Of a stretch of 64,000 nucleotides of DNA, positions 1-8,535 are shown in pieces. The notes under the pieces were generated by a model. It was given only the letters and a program-made list of their open reading frames with translations. It was not told the DNA's origin and searched no databases. How positions within the stretch are numbered: the first letter of the stretch is position 1; the number at the start of each line of letters is the position of its first letter. The stretch comes from Thermobacillus sp. ZCTH02-B1 (lineage in GTDB: Bacteria; Bacillota; Bacilli; Paenibacillales; Paenibacillaceae). Location of the stretch: the NCBI RefSeq assembly GCF_002159085.1, contig NZ_LZRU01000024.1:1-64000 (forward strand), written 5' to 3'. Both the position numbers and the translations under genes were made by a program.

Positions 1-66
1 CGGTACGGACCTGGCGGCGGATGAGCGACGCGGAGCGGACATTTGGGGACACGGGAGGATGGAGCG

Positions 67-987
67 ATGGGACATCACGACATGCCGGAACTCGTGAAAA
101 TGGCGGCGGAACGTGAAGTGCCGGCGCGCGCGCGAGCGTTTTTGTACGAAAATGCGCGGCTGGTGGACCGGAGGCGGTACGAATTCTGGTTCGAGGGCGG
201 GCCGAAGGAAGCGGTCATCGCGGCGCTCCGCGCGTACCAGAACCCGGACGGCGGGTTCGGCAACGCGCTCGAGGCGGACATTCGCTGCCCGCACAGCCAG
301 CCCGCCGCGACGGAACTGGCGCTGGTCATGATGGACGAGATCGACCTCTTCGATCCGGAGGTGCTGGACGGGATCATCCGGTTTCTGCGCGGCATTACGC
401 TGCCGGAGGGCGGCCTGCCGTTCGTCTTCCGGAATGCAAGCGATGATGCGTGCGCGCCGTGGTGGAAGACGGATCGCGACGACGTGCCCTCGATCAACCC
501 GACCGGCCGCATCCTCGCCCTCCTGTACCGGCAGCGGGTGCGGACGGACATCTTCGCGGAAGAATGGTTCCGGAAGAACGAGGATTACGTCTGGAGCGTG
601 ATCGAGCGGGGCCAGCCGACGGGCTATCACGACGCGGTGAACTGGCTGGCGTTCCTGCAGCACGTGCCCGACCGGGAGCGGGCGCTCCCCCACCTGGCCG
701 GACTGGATGTCTGGCTGGCCGGCACGGAGGCGATCGTGCGCGATCCGAAGGCCGAAGGCTACGTCCAGAAGGTGCTGGACTGGGCGCCGCGCCCGGACAG
801 CTACGCGGCCAGGTTCGTGACGGAAGCCGAGGTGCGGGAGCATCTGGAGGCGCTGCTTCGCGAGCAGCGGGAGGATGGCGGCTGGCCGATCAACTGGCAG
901 ACGGTGAGCCCGGGCGCCGAGCTCGAATGGCGCGGCTGGCTGACGGTGGAGCGGCTGAAGACGCTGCGGGCATACGGGGTCATCTGA
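67..987 (+). CDS. Hypothetical protein with prenyltransferase/squalene-cyclase-like repeats
   Basis: This 306-residue soluble protein contains glycine/aromatic motifs of the kind QNPDGGFGNAL near residue 60 and DGGWPINW near the C-terminus. Such motifs recur in the alpha/alpha-toroid fold of terpenoid cyclases and prenyltransferases, so that fold is likely. The acidic DxDD catalytic motif of a true cyclase is not apparent and no enzyme activity is claimed. I chose the ATG at 67 over an in-frame TTG at 43 because GGGAGG lies about nine bases upstream of the ATG. The gene is followed by a 400-base gap and has no obvious operon partner inside the window. Confidence 0.7.
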   Translation: MGHHDMPELVKMAAEREVPARARAFLYENARLVDRRRYEFWFEGGPKEAVIAALRAYQNPDGGFGNALEADIRCPHSQPAATELALVMMDEIDLFDPEVLDGIIRFLRGITLPEGGLPFVFRNASDDACAPWWKTDRDDVPSINPTGRILALLYRQRVRTDIFAEEWFRKNEDYVWSVIERGQPTGYHDAVNWLAFLQHVPDRERALPHLAGLDVWLAGTEAIVRDPKAEGYVQKVLDWAPRPDSYAARFVTEAEVREHLEALLREQREDGGWPINWQTVSPGAELEWRGWLTVERLKTLRAYGVI

Positions 988-1394
988 GCTGCCCGGCCGA
1001 ACAACCCGGCGTGATAGGCCGGGGACGATTCCGGTTCCCGGCCGGCCAACGGGGAACGGCCGGCGGTGCGCCCGCCGCCGAACGGCCCTCGCGGGCTGCG
1101 CGAAATCTGCGCATTCGGCGGCGGGACGTCATATATATCTGGTAAGCGGGACACAAATGCTGCGGACGCGGGCTGAACGAACAACCGTCGGGATACGGGT
1201 CGAACGAACAACGGAAAGCAAGCGCTTCCAATCTTTTTTCAACGGCATCTTTTCCAAGAAAAAGACGAAAGCTCCAAACTTTTTTTTGAGAATTTGCAGG
1301 AATCCGTTCATTTTTGTCGTATTGGATAAGATGCTTGTCTTTTTTCCCAACGGAATCTTTCTCATCTGAATGAAAATGCGGGGGTACTCGATCC
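988..1394. other. Intergenic region with AT-rich stretch and weak terminator-like hairpin
   Basis: No open frame here looks like a gene. The half nearer the next gene is clearly richer in A and T than its surroundings. GGAAAGC (1213-1219) can pair with GCGCTTCC (1222-1229) and is followed by a T-run at 1233-1239, so it may terminate the preceding gene. A short direct repeat, GAACGAACAAC, occurs at about 1177 and 1202. No convincing promoter was found for the acetyltransferase. Confidence 0.4.
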
Positions 1395-1817
1395 ATGGTT
1401 GTTCGCTCTTTTCAACTGTCGGATTACCGGGCCGTATCGGAGCTGATGGAGACCGTCCTCTCCGAAGCCTGCTGTGAAGAGACGCGCGAAGCGTTCGCCC
1501 GCCAGCTCGGGTGGGACAGCGATTTGATTCTGGTTGCGGAGATCGACGGCAACATCGCGGGCTTCATCATCGGCACGATCGACAGGGACCGCGGCTATTA
1601 CTACCGGATCGCGGTTCATCCGGACTACCGCGGCCGGGGATGCGCGAAGGCGCTGATCCAGGGCCTGAAGGTCCGATTCGAGCAGCGCAAGGTCACGCAG
1701 GTCATGGTCGCCGCGGACGAGCACAACCAACCCCTCCTTCCGTTGTACGAAGCGTTGGGCTACAAGGCGCAGGATTTCCGGCATTCGAACCGGAAACTCG
1801 CAATCATGGCGGGTTGA
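1395..1817 (+). CDS. GNAT family N-acetyltransferase
   Basis: The 140-residue product fits a single GNAT domain, which moves an acetyl group from acetyl-CoA to an amine. The acetyl-CoA pyrophosphate-binding signature is visible as HPDYRGRGCAKAL around residues 75-88, preceded by the usual central strand with YYYRIAV. The C-terminal LYEALGYKAQDF matches the family's closing strand-helix. The ribosome binding site before the ATG is weak (GGGGG about nine bases upstream). The substrate cannot be deduced, since the neighbours are an unrelated toroid-like protein and a signal peptidase. Confidence 0.82.
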   Translation: MVVRSFQLSDYRAVSELMETVLSEACCEETREAFARQLGWDSDLILVAEIDGNIAGFIIGTIDRDRGYYYRIAVHPDYRGRGCAKALIQGLKVRFEQRKVTQVMVAADEHNQPLLPLYEALGYKAQDFRHSNRKLAIMAG

Positions 1818-1946
1818 CAGCCGGCCCCGGAAGGCGAAAATGGAACGGATTTTTCCACGGCATATGTTGCGAGCCTTGCTTTCGGCCGCAAGATATGCTT
1901 TTCTATTCTCAGCGCATTTTGGTGACGGTGGCGGTCGGAGGGTGCC

Positions 1947-2531
1947 ATGAACAATCCGGCGGAGATCACGGATGAAGGCGGACGGGCGCGGCGCGGGGCG
2001 CCGGCCGGCCGGATCCGCGAGCTGCTCGAGTGGATCCGGTCGCTCGCCATCGCGGTCGTCGTCGTCGCCGCGCTGAAGCTGTTCGTCTTCGATCTCTCGA
2101 TCGTGCACGGCATCTCGATGGAACCGACGCTGCGGCCGGGCGAGCGGCTGTTCGTCAACAAGATCGGCTATCTGCTGGGCGAGCCCGGGCGCGGCGACAT
2201 CGCCGTGCTGGTCGATCCGGCGCCTTCCCCGGGCGGCGGCAAGTACATCGTCAAGCGGGTGATCGGCGTCGCGGGCGACACGATCGAGATCCGCGGCGGC
2301 GCGCTCTATCTGAACGGCGAGCGGCTCGCCGAGCCCTATACGGACGTCGCGATCGCCGGCCCCGATTTCGGACCGCTGACGGTCGAGCCGGGGAAGGTGT
2401 TCGTCATGGGCGACAACCGGCGGAGCGGCGCCAGCAAGGACAGCCGTTCGTTCGGCACGGTGCCGGTCGGCATGCTGCGCGGCAAGGCGGAATGCATCCT
2501 CTGGCCGATTTCGGGCTGGAAGACCCTGTAG
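1947..2531 (+). CDS. sipS: Type I signal peptidase
   Basis: This membrane serine protease cleaves Sec signal peptides on the outer face of the membrane. The 194-residue protein has a short cytoplasmic N-terminus and one transmembrane segment (about residues 32-50). The catalytic box GISMEPT carries nucleophile Ser57, and KYIVKRVIGVAGDTIE carries the general-base Lys103. The box MGDNRRSGASKDSRSFG completes the S26 family set. The length is typical for Gram-positive SipS/LepB enzymes. GGAGGG precedes the ATG. The gene lies 14 bases ahead of rnhA on the same strand, so the two may be cotranscribed. Confidence 0.93.
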   Translation: MNNPAEITDEGGRARRGAPAGRIRELLEWIRSLAIAVVVVAALKLFVFDLSIVHGISMEPTLRPGERLFVNKIGYLLGEPGRGDIAVLVDPAPSPGGGKYIVKRVIGVAGDTIEIRGGALYLNGERLAEPYTDVAIAGPDFGPLTVEPGKVFVMGDNRRSGASKDSRSFGTVPVGMLRGKAECILWPISGWKTL

Positions 2532-2545
2532 GGGAGACGCGGCAC

Positions 2546-2992
2546 GTGAAAGAAGTGACGATTTACACGGACGGCGCATGTTCCGGCAACCCGGGGCCGG
2601 GAGGCTGGGGCGCCGTTCTCTTCTATGGATCCCATCGCAAGGAAATATCCGGCGGCGAGCCGATGACGACGAACAACCGGATGGAGATCACCGCTGTCGT
2701 CGAGGCGCTGAAGCAGCTCAAGGAACCCTGCGCCGTAACGGTTTACAGCGACTCCGCGTACGTCGTGAACTGCTTCCGGCAGAACTGGATCGAAGGCTGG
2801 CTGAAGAACGGCTGGCGGAACAGCAAGGGCAAGCCGGTGGAAAATCAGGATCTCTGGCGGGAGCTGTGGTCGCTCATGCAGCGGCACCGGGTATCCTATG
2901 TGAAAGTGAAGGGCCACAGCGACAACGAATGGAACAACCGGTGCGACGAGCTGGCCAGGGCCGAGATCCGGCGGTGGTCGCAGCCGGGCTGA
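2546..2992 (+). CDS. rnhA: Ribonuclease HI
   Basis: RNase HI cleaves the RNA strand of RNA-DNA hybrids, clearing primers and R-loops. The 148-residue product starts with the classic YTDGACSGNPGPGGWG strand. Its catalytic acids are Asp9, Glu47 (NNRMEI), Asp69 (YSDS) and Asp134, with His124 in VKGHSDNEWNN. The GTG at 2546 is taken as start because GGGGAG sits nine bases upstream and the homologous domain begins right there. The open frame runs much further upstream, but that extension overlaps the signal peptidase out of frame and is not coding. It reads like the bacterial/E. coli-type enzyme with the basic protrusion (WLKNGWRNSKGKPVEN). Confidence 0.95.
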   Translation: MKEVTIYTDGACSGNPGPGGWGAVLFYGSHRKEISGGEPMTTNNRMEITAVVEALKQLKEPCAVTVYSDSAYVVNCFRQNWIEGWLKNGWRNSKGKPVENQDLWRELWSLMQRHRVSYVKVKGHSDNEWNNRCDELARAEIRRWSQPG

Positions 2993-3013
2993 CAAAGGGG
3001 GCTTGGGTCCGCC

Positions 3014-4201
3014 ATGACCGCCGTGACGGAGCGGCCCGCGGCATTCTACGCCAATTTGAAGGCGGAGATGAAAGCGGCGGCGGGGTCGCTCGGCATCGAC
3101 AAGATCGGCGTCGCCTCGGCGGAGCCGTTCGACGAGCTCAGGGCGAGGCTGGAGCGGCACCGCTGGCTCGGCCGCGAGTCCGGCTTCGAGGAGCCGGACC
3201 TGGACAAGCGTACGAACCCCGCGCTGCTGATGGAGGACGCCCGTTCGATCATCGCGATCGCGGTTGCCTATCCGTCCAAGCTGCGGGACGCGCCGAAGTC
3301 GGAGCCGGGAGCCCGCCGCGGCATCCTGTCGCGTTCGGCCTGGGGCCGCGACTACCACGAGGTGCTGCGCGACCGCCTGGCCCGGCTCGAGGCATGGCTG
3401 CGCGAGCGGGTGCCGGAGCTACGGGCGCTTTCCATGACGGACACGGGCGCGCTCGTCGACCGCGCCGTCGCCGAGCGGGCGGGCATCGGCTGGAGCGGCA
3501 AGAACTGCTCGATCATCACGCCCGAATTCGGCTCCTGGGTGTATCTCGGCGAGATGATCACGAACCTGCCGCTGCCGCCGGACCAGCCGGTCACGGAGAT
3601 GTGCGGCGCGTGCACGAAATGCCTCGACGCCTGCCCGACCGGCGCGCTCGTCGGACCGGGCGAGCTGAACGCGCAGGCGTGCGTCTCGTACCTGACGCAG
3701 ACGAAAGGGTTCCTGAGCGACGATGCGATGCGCAAGATCGGCAACCGGCTGTACGGCTGCGACACGTGCCAGATCGTCTGCCCCGCAAACCGCGGCATGG
3801 ACTGGACGCATCACGAGGAATTCCGGCCCGACCCGGACACGGTGAAGCCGCTGCTCGTGCCGCTTCTCAAGATGGGCAACCGCGAGTTCCGGGAGCGGTT
3901 CGGTTCGTCCGCCGCCGCCTGGCGGGGCAGGAAGCCGATCCAGCGCAACGCGGTCATCGCGCTCGGCCATTTCCGGGAAAAGTCGGCGGTGCCGGATCTC
4001 GTCCGCGTGCTCATGGACGATCCGCGTCCGGTGCTGCGCGGCACGGCCGCGTGGGCGCTCGGGCGCATCGGCGGCTCCGATGCGGAGCGGGCGCTGCGGG
4101 AAGCGCTGGAACGCGAGGCCGATCCCGAGGCCGCGGAACGAATCCGGGCCGCGCTGGCGGTGCTCGAAGGGTCAACGGATCAAGACAGGCGGGAGGTGTG
4201 A
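3014..4201 (+). CDS. queG: Epoxyqueuosine reductase QueG
   Basis: QueG is a cobalamin and iron-sulfur enzyme. It reduces epoxyqueuosine to queuosine in the wobble position of tRNAs with GUN anticodons. The 395-residue protein has an N-terminal cobalamin-binding region. Two ferredoxin-type 4Fe-4S motifs follow: Cys197, Cys200, Cys203 and Cys207, then Cys223, Cys249, Cys252 and Cys256. The conserved proton-donor region LVDRAVAERAGIGW precedes them. A HEAT-like helical tail (about 300-380) is the usual C-terminal tRNA-binding part. It overlaps the signals of the downstream ogt gene, so the two are probably translated from one mRNA. Confidence 0.94.
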   Translation: MTAVTERPAAFYANLKAEMKAAAGSLGIDKIGVASAEPFDELRARLERHRWLGRESGFEEPDLDKRTNPALLMEDARSIIAIAVAYPSKLRDAPKSEPGARRGILSRSAWGRDYHEVLRDRLARLEAWLRERVPELRALSMTDTGALVDRAVAERAGIGWSGKNCSIITPEFGSWVYLGEMITNLPLPPDQPVTEMCGACTKCLDACPTGALVGPGELNAQACVSYLTQTKGFLSDDAMRKIGNRLYGCDTCQIVCPANRGMDWTHHEEFRPDPDTVKPLLVPLLKMGNREFRERFGSSAAAWRGRKPIQRNAVIALGHFREKSAVPDLVRVLMDDPRPVLRGTAAWALGRIGGSDAERALREALEREADPEAAERIRAALAVLEGSTDQDRREV

Positions 4202-4203
4202 AG

Positions 4204-4767
4204 ATGATGCGGAAGACGGCTGCGGCCGTTCGATACATGGAGATCGATTCGCCCCTCGGTCCGCTCGTCCTGCTCGCGGCGGACGGCCGGCTGTGCCGGC
4301 TCGATTTCGGCCGGATGGAAGAACGGGCGCCGGCCCTGCACGCCTGGGCGGCCGCGAGCGGCCTTGACGGCGGCTTCGTCCACGCGCCGGACGACCCGCT
4401 GCTCCGGAACGCGGCGGCGCAGCTCGCGGAATATTTCCGCGGCGAGCGCTTCCGCTTCGAGCTGCCGACGGCGATGTACGGCACTCCCTTCCAGCGGGCC
4501 GTGTGGGCGGCGCTCGCCGCCATCCCGTACGGGGAGGTCCGCTCCTACAAGGCGCTCGCCGCGGCGGTCGGCCGTTCGTCGGCGGTGCGGGCGGTCGGCG
4601 GGGCGAACAACCGGAACCCGCTGCCGATCATCGTGCCGTGCCACCGGGTCGTCGGCGCGGACGGGGCGCTGGTCGGCTATGCCGGCGGGCTGGAGGCGAA
4701 GGCGCGTTTGCTGGAACTGGAACGGCGTTATGCGAACGCGGCCCGGCCGCTCGCGGGCGTGCCGTGA
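4204..4767 (+). CDS. ogt: Methylated-DNA--protein-cysteine methyltransferase
   Basis: Suicide DNA-repair enzyme that transfers the alkyl group from O6-alkylguanine to its own cysteine. The active-site motif PIIVPCHRVVG puts the acceptor at Cys146 of 187 residues. The preceding helix-turn-helix (VRSYKALAAAVGRSSAVRAVGGANNRNPL) with the arginine finger is intact. The N-terminal ribonuclease-like domain is present, so it is a full-length Ogt rather than an Ada fusion. GGGAGG overlaps the end of queG, and the ATG at 4204 starts two bases after the queG stop; an ATG three bases later is also possible. The coupling to queG suggests cotranscription. Confidence 0.93.
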   Translation: MMRKTAAAVRYMEIDSPLGPLVLLAADGRLCRLDFGRMEERAPALHAWAAASGLDGGFVHAPDDPLLRNAAAQLAEYFRGERFRFELPTAMYGTPFQRAVWAALAAIPYGEVRSYKALAAAVGRSSAVRAVGGANNRNPLPIIVPCHRVVGADGALVGYAGGLEAKARLLELERRYANAARPLAGVP

Positions 4768-4827
4768 CGCGGCGGCATGACGGATCGTACTTGCAAGACG
4801 TTGCTTGCGGAAAGGGGGGCGGCCGAA

Positions 4828-5049
4828 TTGAACGCGTGGGACATCATCCTTCCGATTCTGACGCTGATCGTCGGCCTGATCGGCGGATTTGCGGGCGGCG
4901 TTTTCTACCTGCGCCGGCAGTTCATCAAGATGCAGAACGATCCGGAAATGCTTCAGAAAGTGGCGAAACAGATGGGTTACAATTTGAACAAGCAGCAGCT
5001 GCAACGCGCGCAGCAAATGATGAAGCGGGGGAACTTCCGCCGGAAATGA
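4828..5049 (+). CDS. yneF: YneF family small membrane protein (UPF0154)
   Basis: This is a 73-residue protein of unknown function found throughout Bacillales. It has one N-terminal transmembrane helix (IILPILTLIVGLIGGFAGGVFY) followed by a cytoplasmic, glutamine-rich segment. That segment has the family's conserved pattern MQNDPEMLQKVAKQMGYNLN and NKQQLQRAQQMMK. I start it at the TTG at 4828, because AAAGGGGGG lies just upstream and the resulting length equals the family norm. The in-frame ATG at 4777 lacks a ribosome binding site. It sits between ogt and folE with short spacing. Confidence 0.85.
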   Translation: MNAWDIILPILTLIVGLIGGFAGGVFYLRRQFIKMQNDPEMLQKVAKQMGYNLNKQQLQRAQQMMKRGNFRRK

Positions 5050-5085
5050 GGCGGCGGCGTGCCTCCGGGGGAGGCGTTCATCGAC

Positions 5086-5679
5086 ATGGCAGGCGTGAAG
5101 GAATATGCAAACCGGCACGTGCAGGAGAACCGTGCCGAGCTAGAGCGGATCGTCCGGGAAATGCTTCGGTTGATCGGGGAAGATCCCGACCGGGAAGGGC
5201 TGCTTGAAACGCCGGCCCGCGTCGTGCGGATGTTCGAGGAGATCTTTGCCGGCTACTCGGTCGACCCCGGCGACGTTCTCGGCGTCACGTTCGACGAGCA
5301 GCATGAAGAGCTCGTGATCGTGAAGGACATCGTCTATTACAGCCAGTGCGAGCACCATCTCGCGCCGTTCTTCGGCAAGGTGCACATCGGCTACCTCCCG
5401 AGCGGCAAAATCGTCGGCCTGAGCAAGCTGGCGCGGCTGGTCGACGCGGTTACGCGCAGGCTGCAGGTGCAGGAGCGCATCACGAGCCAGATCGCGGACA
5501 TTCTGGAGGAGAGGCTGCACCCTCACGGCGTCATGGTCGTCGTCGAAGGCGAGCATCTGTGCATGTGCGCCCGCGGCGTCAAGAAGCCGGGCAGCAAGAC
5601 GGTCACCTCCGCGATCCGCGGGGAGTTCCGGGAGAGCGCGGCGCTGCGGGACGAGTTTCTCCGACTGATCCGGATGTAG
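5086..5679 (+). CDS. folE: GTP cyclohydrolase I FolE
   Basis: The enzyme converts GTP to 7,8-dihydroneopterin triphosphate, the first step to folate and also to queuosine. The 197-residue product has the zinc ligands Cys88 and His91 in [12 protein letters not shown] and Cys159 in [11 protein letters not shown], plus the substrate motif [10 protein letters not shown]. The ATG at 5086 is preferred over the GTG at 5059, because GGGGGAGG precedes the ATG by about eleven bases and the conserved domain starts shortly after it. A strong terminator follows. With queG a few genes upstream, this short block contains two enzymes feeding queuosine chemistry, which may be chance. Confidence 0.95.
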   Translation: MAGVKEYANRHVQENRAELERIVREMLRLIGEDPDREGLLETPARVVRMFEEIFAGYSVDPGDVLGVTFDEQHEELVIVKDIVYYSQCEHHLAPFFGKVHIGYLPSGKIVGLSKLARLVDAVTRRLQVQERITSQIADILEERLHPHGVMVVVEGEHLCMCARGVKKPGSKTVTSAIRGEFRESAALRDEFLRLIRM

Positions 5680-5690
5680 AGGCAAAAAGA

Positions 5691-5745
5691 GGACGGCGTC
5701 ACCGGGACGGGAGCGCGTTCCGGCCGGGACGCCGTTTCTTTTTTG
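5691..5745 (+). terminator. Rho-independent terminator after folE
   Basis: ACGGCGTC (5693-5700) pairs with GACGCCGT (5728-5735), and the stem is followed by TTCTTTTTT. It closes the folE transcription unit ahead of the oppositely oriented sod gene. Confidence 0.85.
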
Positions 5746-5808
5746 TCGGCGAAGGCCATGTCTTCAGTCGGACGGCCCGCCCCCCTGCCCGGGAAGCGGG
5801 CCGCCGGA

Positions 5809-7293
5809 TCAGTACGGCTCCCACCGCAATTGCGACGCCTTCGCGAACCGCTCCTCGACGTACGGCCAGTTCACGACGTTCCACCAGTCCCGGATGTAGT
5901 CGGCGCGGCGGTTCTGGTGCTTCAAATAGTACGCGTGCTCCCATACGTCGAGCGGCAGGAGCGGCACGACGTCCCATTGCGACAGGTTCTGGTGTTTCTC
6001 CGCCTGCAGAATCTCGAGCCGGCCGCTGCGCGGGCTCCAGACGAGGATCGCCCAGCCGCCGCCCTCCACCTGTTCCGCCGCCGCGGAGAATTGGCGTTGG
6101 AACGCCTCGAAGCTGCCGAAACTGTCGTCGATGGCCCTGGCGAGCGCGCCCGTCGGCCGTCCGCCGCCCCGGGGAGCCATCACGTTCCAGAAAATCGTGT
6201 GCAGATAGTGGCCGGCGCCGTTGAACGCGAGCTCCCGCTCCCAGTGCTTCACGAGATCGAACCGGCCGGAAGCGCGGGCTTCCCGCAGCGCGAGTTCCGC
6301 CCGGTTCAGGCCGTCGACGTAGGCGCGGTGGTGCCGGTCGTGATGGATGCGCATCGTCGCCTCGTCGATGTACGGCTCGAGCGCGTCGTAGGCATAAGGC
6401 AGCGGCGGCAGCGTGTGCCCGCCGATCGGCACGGTGCGGTACACACCGTCGGGACCGGGACGGGCCCGGTCATTCCGGTCGTCCGGCCGGGCCAGGTCCT
6501 CCGCGTCCCGGTCCTGCCGGGCGCGTTCTTCGCCACCGCGGTTCCATTCGACGCGGTGCTCGCCGCCATCGGCACGGCCGGTGCGCGACTCCCCTCCATG
6601 GTCCTGTCCCGTGCGCTCCACCCTGCCGTCGTCCCGTCCGGTGCGGCTATCACCGCCCTCATCGGGCGCGGCGCGTTCTTCCCCGTCCGAATCCTCTTCG
6701 CCGCGGTCCTGCCGGTCGTCTTCCGCCCGCCCGGCGTCCCCCGGGCGATCGTCCGTCCGTTCGGGTCCATGGCGTTCCGCATCCGCCGCCCCGCCGCTTC
6801 GTTCCGTATCGAACGCTCCGCCTGCCGTCTCGGGCCGGAGGAGCCGCGGCTGTTCCGGACGCGGCGTCCGGTACGTCCGTTCCGTCGCTCCGGCCATTCT
6901 GGACCGGGCGTACTCGGCCGCCTGCGCGAGCGCGTCCGCCTCCTCCGCGCGGCCGCTGTTCCGGGCGCCGTCCGCGAGCCGCCGGAGATGGCCCGCGAAC
7001 GCCTCGGTCTGCGCGCAGGCGGCTTCGAACAGGGACCGGCCGTACGGCTCCGGGATCGATGCGTAGCCGTATCCGGACGCCTCCGGCCGCGCCGCCCGCG
7101 CCTGGAGCCAGTATTCGGCGCACCGCGCCGTATAGTCGAAGACCGGCACCCAATCGGCGAGCAGCCGGGCGCCGGACGGATTGAACGCCGCGATCCGCCG
7201 GGACAATTCGGCGGCCATCTGCAGTTCCTCCCGCTTCCAGGCGGCGATTTCCGCCGCCGGGTCGGCCGGCGGCGCGTTCCCGCTCCACCTCAC
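5809..7293 (-). CDS. sodF: SodF-type Fe/Mn superoxide dismutase with helical N-domain and long charged linker
   Basis: The C-terminal 205 residues form a complete Fe/Mn superoxide dismutase, with HHDRHHRAYVDGLN, GAGHYLHTIFW and the C-terminal ligand motif DVWEHAYYLKHQNRR. The N-terminal 150 residues are predicted helical (AWKREELQMAAELSRRIAAFN...) and match the extra domain of Bacillus SodF proteins. Between them lies about 130 residues of Gly/Asp/Glu/Arg-rich sequence with repeated GGE-R and D-R-x units. This makes the protein 494 residues, against roughly 280 for SodF. The GTG at 7293 is the start because AAGGAGGA lies ten bases upstream; the open frame above it is antisense to the hydrolase gene. 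No signal peptide is seen. Confidence 0.82.
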   Translation of the reverse strand: MRWSGNAPPADPAAEIAAWKREELQMAAELSRRIAAFNPSGARLLADWVPVFDYTARCAEYWLQARAARPEASGYGYASIPEPYGRSLFEAACAQTEAFAGHLRRLADGARNSGRAEEADALAQAAEYARSRMAGATERTYRTPRPEQPRLLRPETAGGAFDTERSGGAADAERHGPERTDDRPGDAGRAEDDRQDRGEEDSDGEERAAPDEGGDSRTGRDDGRVERTGQDHGGESRTGRADGGEHRVEWNRGGEERARQDRDAEDLARPDDRNDRARPGPDGVYRTVPIGGHTLPPLPYAYDALEPYIDEATMRIHHDRHHRAYVDGLNRAELALREARASGRFDLVKHWERELAFNGAGHYLHTIFWNVMAPRGGGRPTGALARAIDDSFGSFEAFQRQFSAAAEQVEGGGWAILVWSPRSGRLEILQAEKHQNLSQWDVVPLLPLDVWEHAYYLKHQNRRADYIRDWWNVVNWPYVEERFAKASQLRWEPY

Positions 7294-7379
7294 GTCGCGC
7301 CATTCCTCCTTCCGCTGACACCCCTCGATGCGGATGCATCCTTCGGATGCATCCCCAAGAGATGTATTCGCGGAACGGG

Positions 7380-8450
7380 TTATCCTATGCCCGCGAGAAA
7401 GGCGGCGACGCGCCGCAGGTATTCTCCGGTATGCGTGCGGAACATCAATTCGTGCCGGCCGCCCGGCACGATCCAGACCGCCGACTGCGGGTGGCGCTGG
7501 CTCGCGGCGATCGCCTCGGCGATCGCGACCGGCGCCTTCTCGTCGTCCGTCCCGTGGATGAGCAGGATCGGCATGTCGTAGGCGGTCCGCTTGATCCGGT
7601 CGGCCGGTATGCCGGCCAGCCGGGTGCCCGCCCAGAGCGGAAAAAATTTCTCGACCAGCGCGGGCCGCGGAAATCCGTCCACCGGCGACAGTTGCGCCAG
7701 ATTCAGCGCGAGCGTATCGGGTTCGGCGATGAACGTGCTGTCCAGAATCATCGCCGCGATGTCGTCCGTGAGGAACGCGGCCTGCAGCGCCGTGCCGGCG
7801 CCCATCGAGAACCCCCAGACGACGATCCGGTCCGCGCCGGCCTCCGCCGCGTATTCGATGACGCGGACGAGCTGGCGCGATTCCGTGACGCCGCCCGTGG
7901 CCGGCGCCCGGTCTTCGGCGGAGGCGAAGCCGTAATCGAACAGGATGACGTTGTAGTCCATGACATGCATCGCCTCGGCCAGATCGTACATCGGCACCCA
8001 GGGCTCTTCGCGGTTCGTGCCGTAGCCATGGCTGAAGACAATCGTGCGGGTGCCGCCCGACGGGGCGGGAATGTGCCAGCCGTTGACGGCCGGAACGCCG
8101 TCCGACGCGGGGATGCGAAAGTCGGAATACGGGAGTCCCTTGGCTTCGAACGGATTGGAAGCCAGCGGCGCGACGGGAGGATAGGCGAGCCGCCAGGCCA
8201 CGTATGCGTGGAGGGCCGTGAAGGCGAGCAGCGCAAGCGCCGTCAGGGAGGCGAGCGCAATGGCGAACTTCAGGCGCCGTCTGCGGCCGGACGCCGCCGG
8301 GGCGCCCGGGCGGGCCGGCGGGCCGCCGGGCAGGACGGGCAGCCCCGGCCCGCCTGCGGGACCGCTTCCGGGCAGCAGCGCGGGACCCGGCAGCGCCGCC
8401 GGATTCCCGGCCGGAATGCCGGCTTCCGGATGCATGACCGTCGAGCGCAT
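7380..8450 (-). CDS. Membrane-anchored alpha/beta hydrolase
   Basis: The 356-residue protein has a cytoplasmic Pro/Gly-rich N-terminus. A signal-anchor helix follows (about residues 61-85, FAIALASLTALALLAFTALHAYVAW), then an extracytoplasmic alpha/beta hydrolase fold. The nucleophile elbow is GFSMGAGT, the oxyanion strand is FSHGYGTN, the acid follows ILLIHGTDDEKAP, and the catalytic His is in GGRHELMF. It resembles BAAT/acyl-CoA-thioester or YqkD-type serine hydrolases; the substrate is unknown. GGGGAGG lies nine bases before the ATG, and the gene has its own promoter. A cre-like sequence lies just downstream of that promoter. Confidence 0.82.
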   Translation of the reverse strand: MRSTVMHPEAGIPAGNPAALPGPALLPGSGPAGGPGLPVLPGGPPARPGAPAASGRRRRLKFAIALASLTALALLAFTALHAYVAWRLAYPPVAPLASNPFEAKGLPYSDFRIPASDGVPAVNGWHIPAPSGGTRTIVFSHGYGTNREEPWVPMYDLAEAMHVMDYNVILFDYGFASAEDRAPATGGVTESRQLVRVIEYAAEAGADRIVVWGFSMGAGTALQAAFLTDDIAAMILDSTFIAEPDTLALNLAQLSPVDGFPRPALVEKFFPLWAGTRLAGIPADRIKRTAYDMPILLIHGTDDEKAPVAIAEAIAASQRHPQSAVWIVPGGRHELMFRTHTGEYLRRVAAFLAGIG

Positions 8451-8477
8451 GCGGCATCGCCTCCCCGGATCGCATCA

Positions 8478-8491
8478 TGTAAGCGCTTGAA
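8478..8491 (-). promoter_or_regulatory. Possible CcpA cre site in the hydrolase leader
   Basis: TGTAAGCGCTTGAA matches 12 of 14 positions of the catabolite-response consensus TGWAANCGNTNWCA. It lies about ten bases past the expected transcription start of the minus-strand hydrolase, where bound CcpA would block transcription. This is sequence resemblance only. Confidence 0.35.
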
Positions 8492-8506
8492 ATTTCGGTT
8501 GCCTCT

Positions 8507-8535
8507 ATCGTAGGGGAGCGCGCCGGCCGTGTCAA
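8507..8535 (-). promoter_or_regulatory. SigA-type promoter for the alpha/beta hydrolase
   Basis: On the minus strand TTGACA (8535-8530) and TACGAT (8512-8507) are separated by 17 bases. Transcription would begin near 8500, giving a leader of about 50 bases to the ATG at 8450. Confidence 0.7.

Noticed and set aside
1..42. End of an upstream gene
   Set aside because: A TGA occurs near position 21, but too little sequence is present to show which frame, if any, is coding.
2578..4203. Long plus-strand frame leading into ogt
   Set aside because: It overlaps rnhA and queG out of frame. The methyltransferase domain begins only after the GGGAGG at the end of queG.
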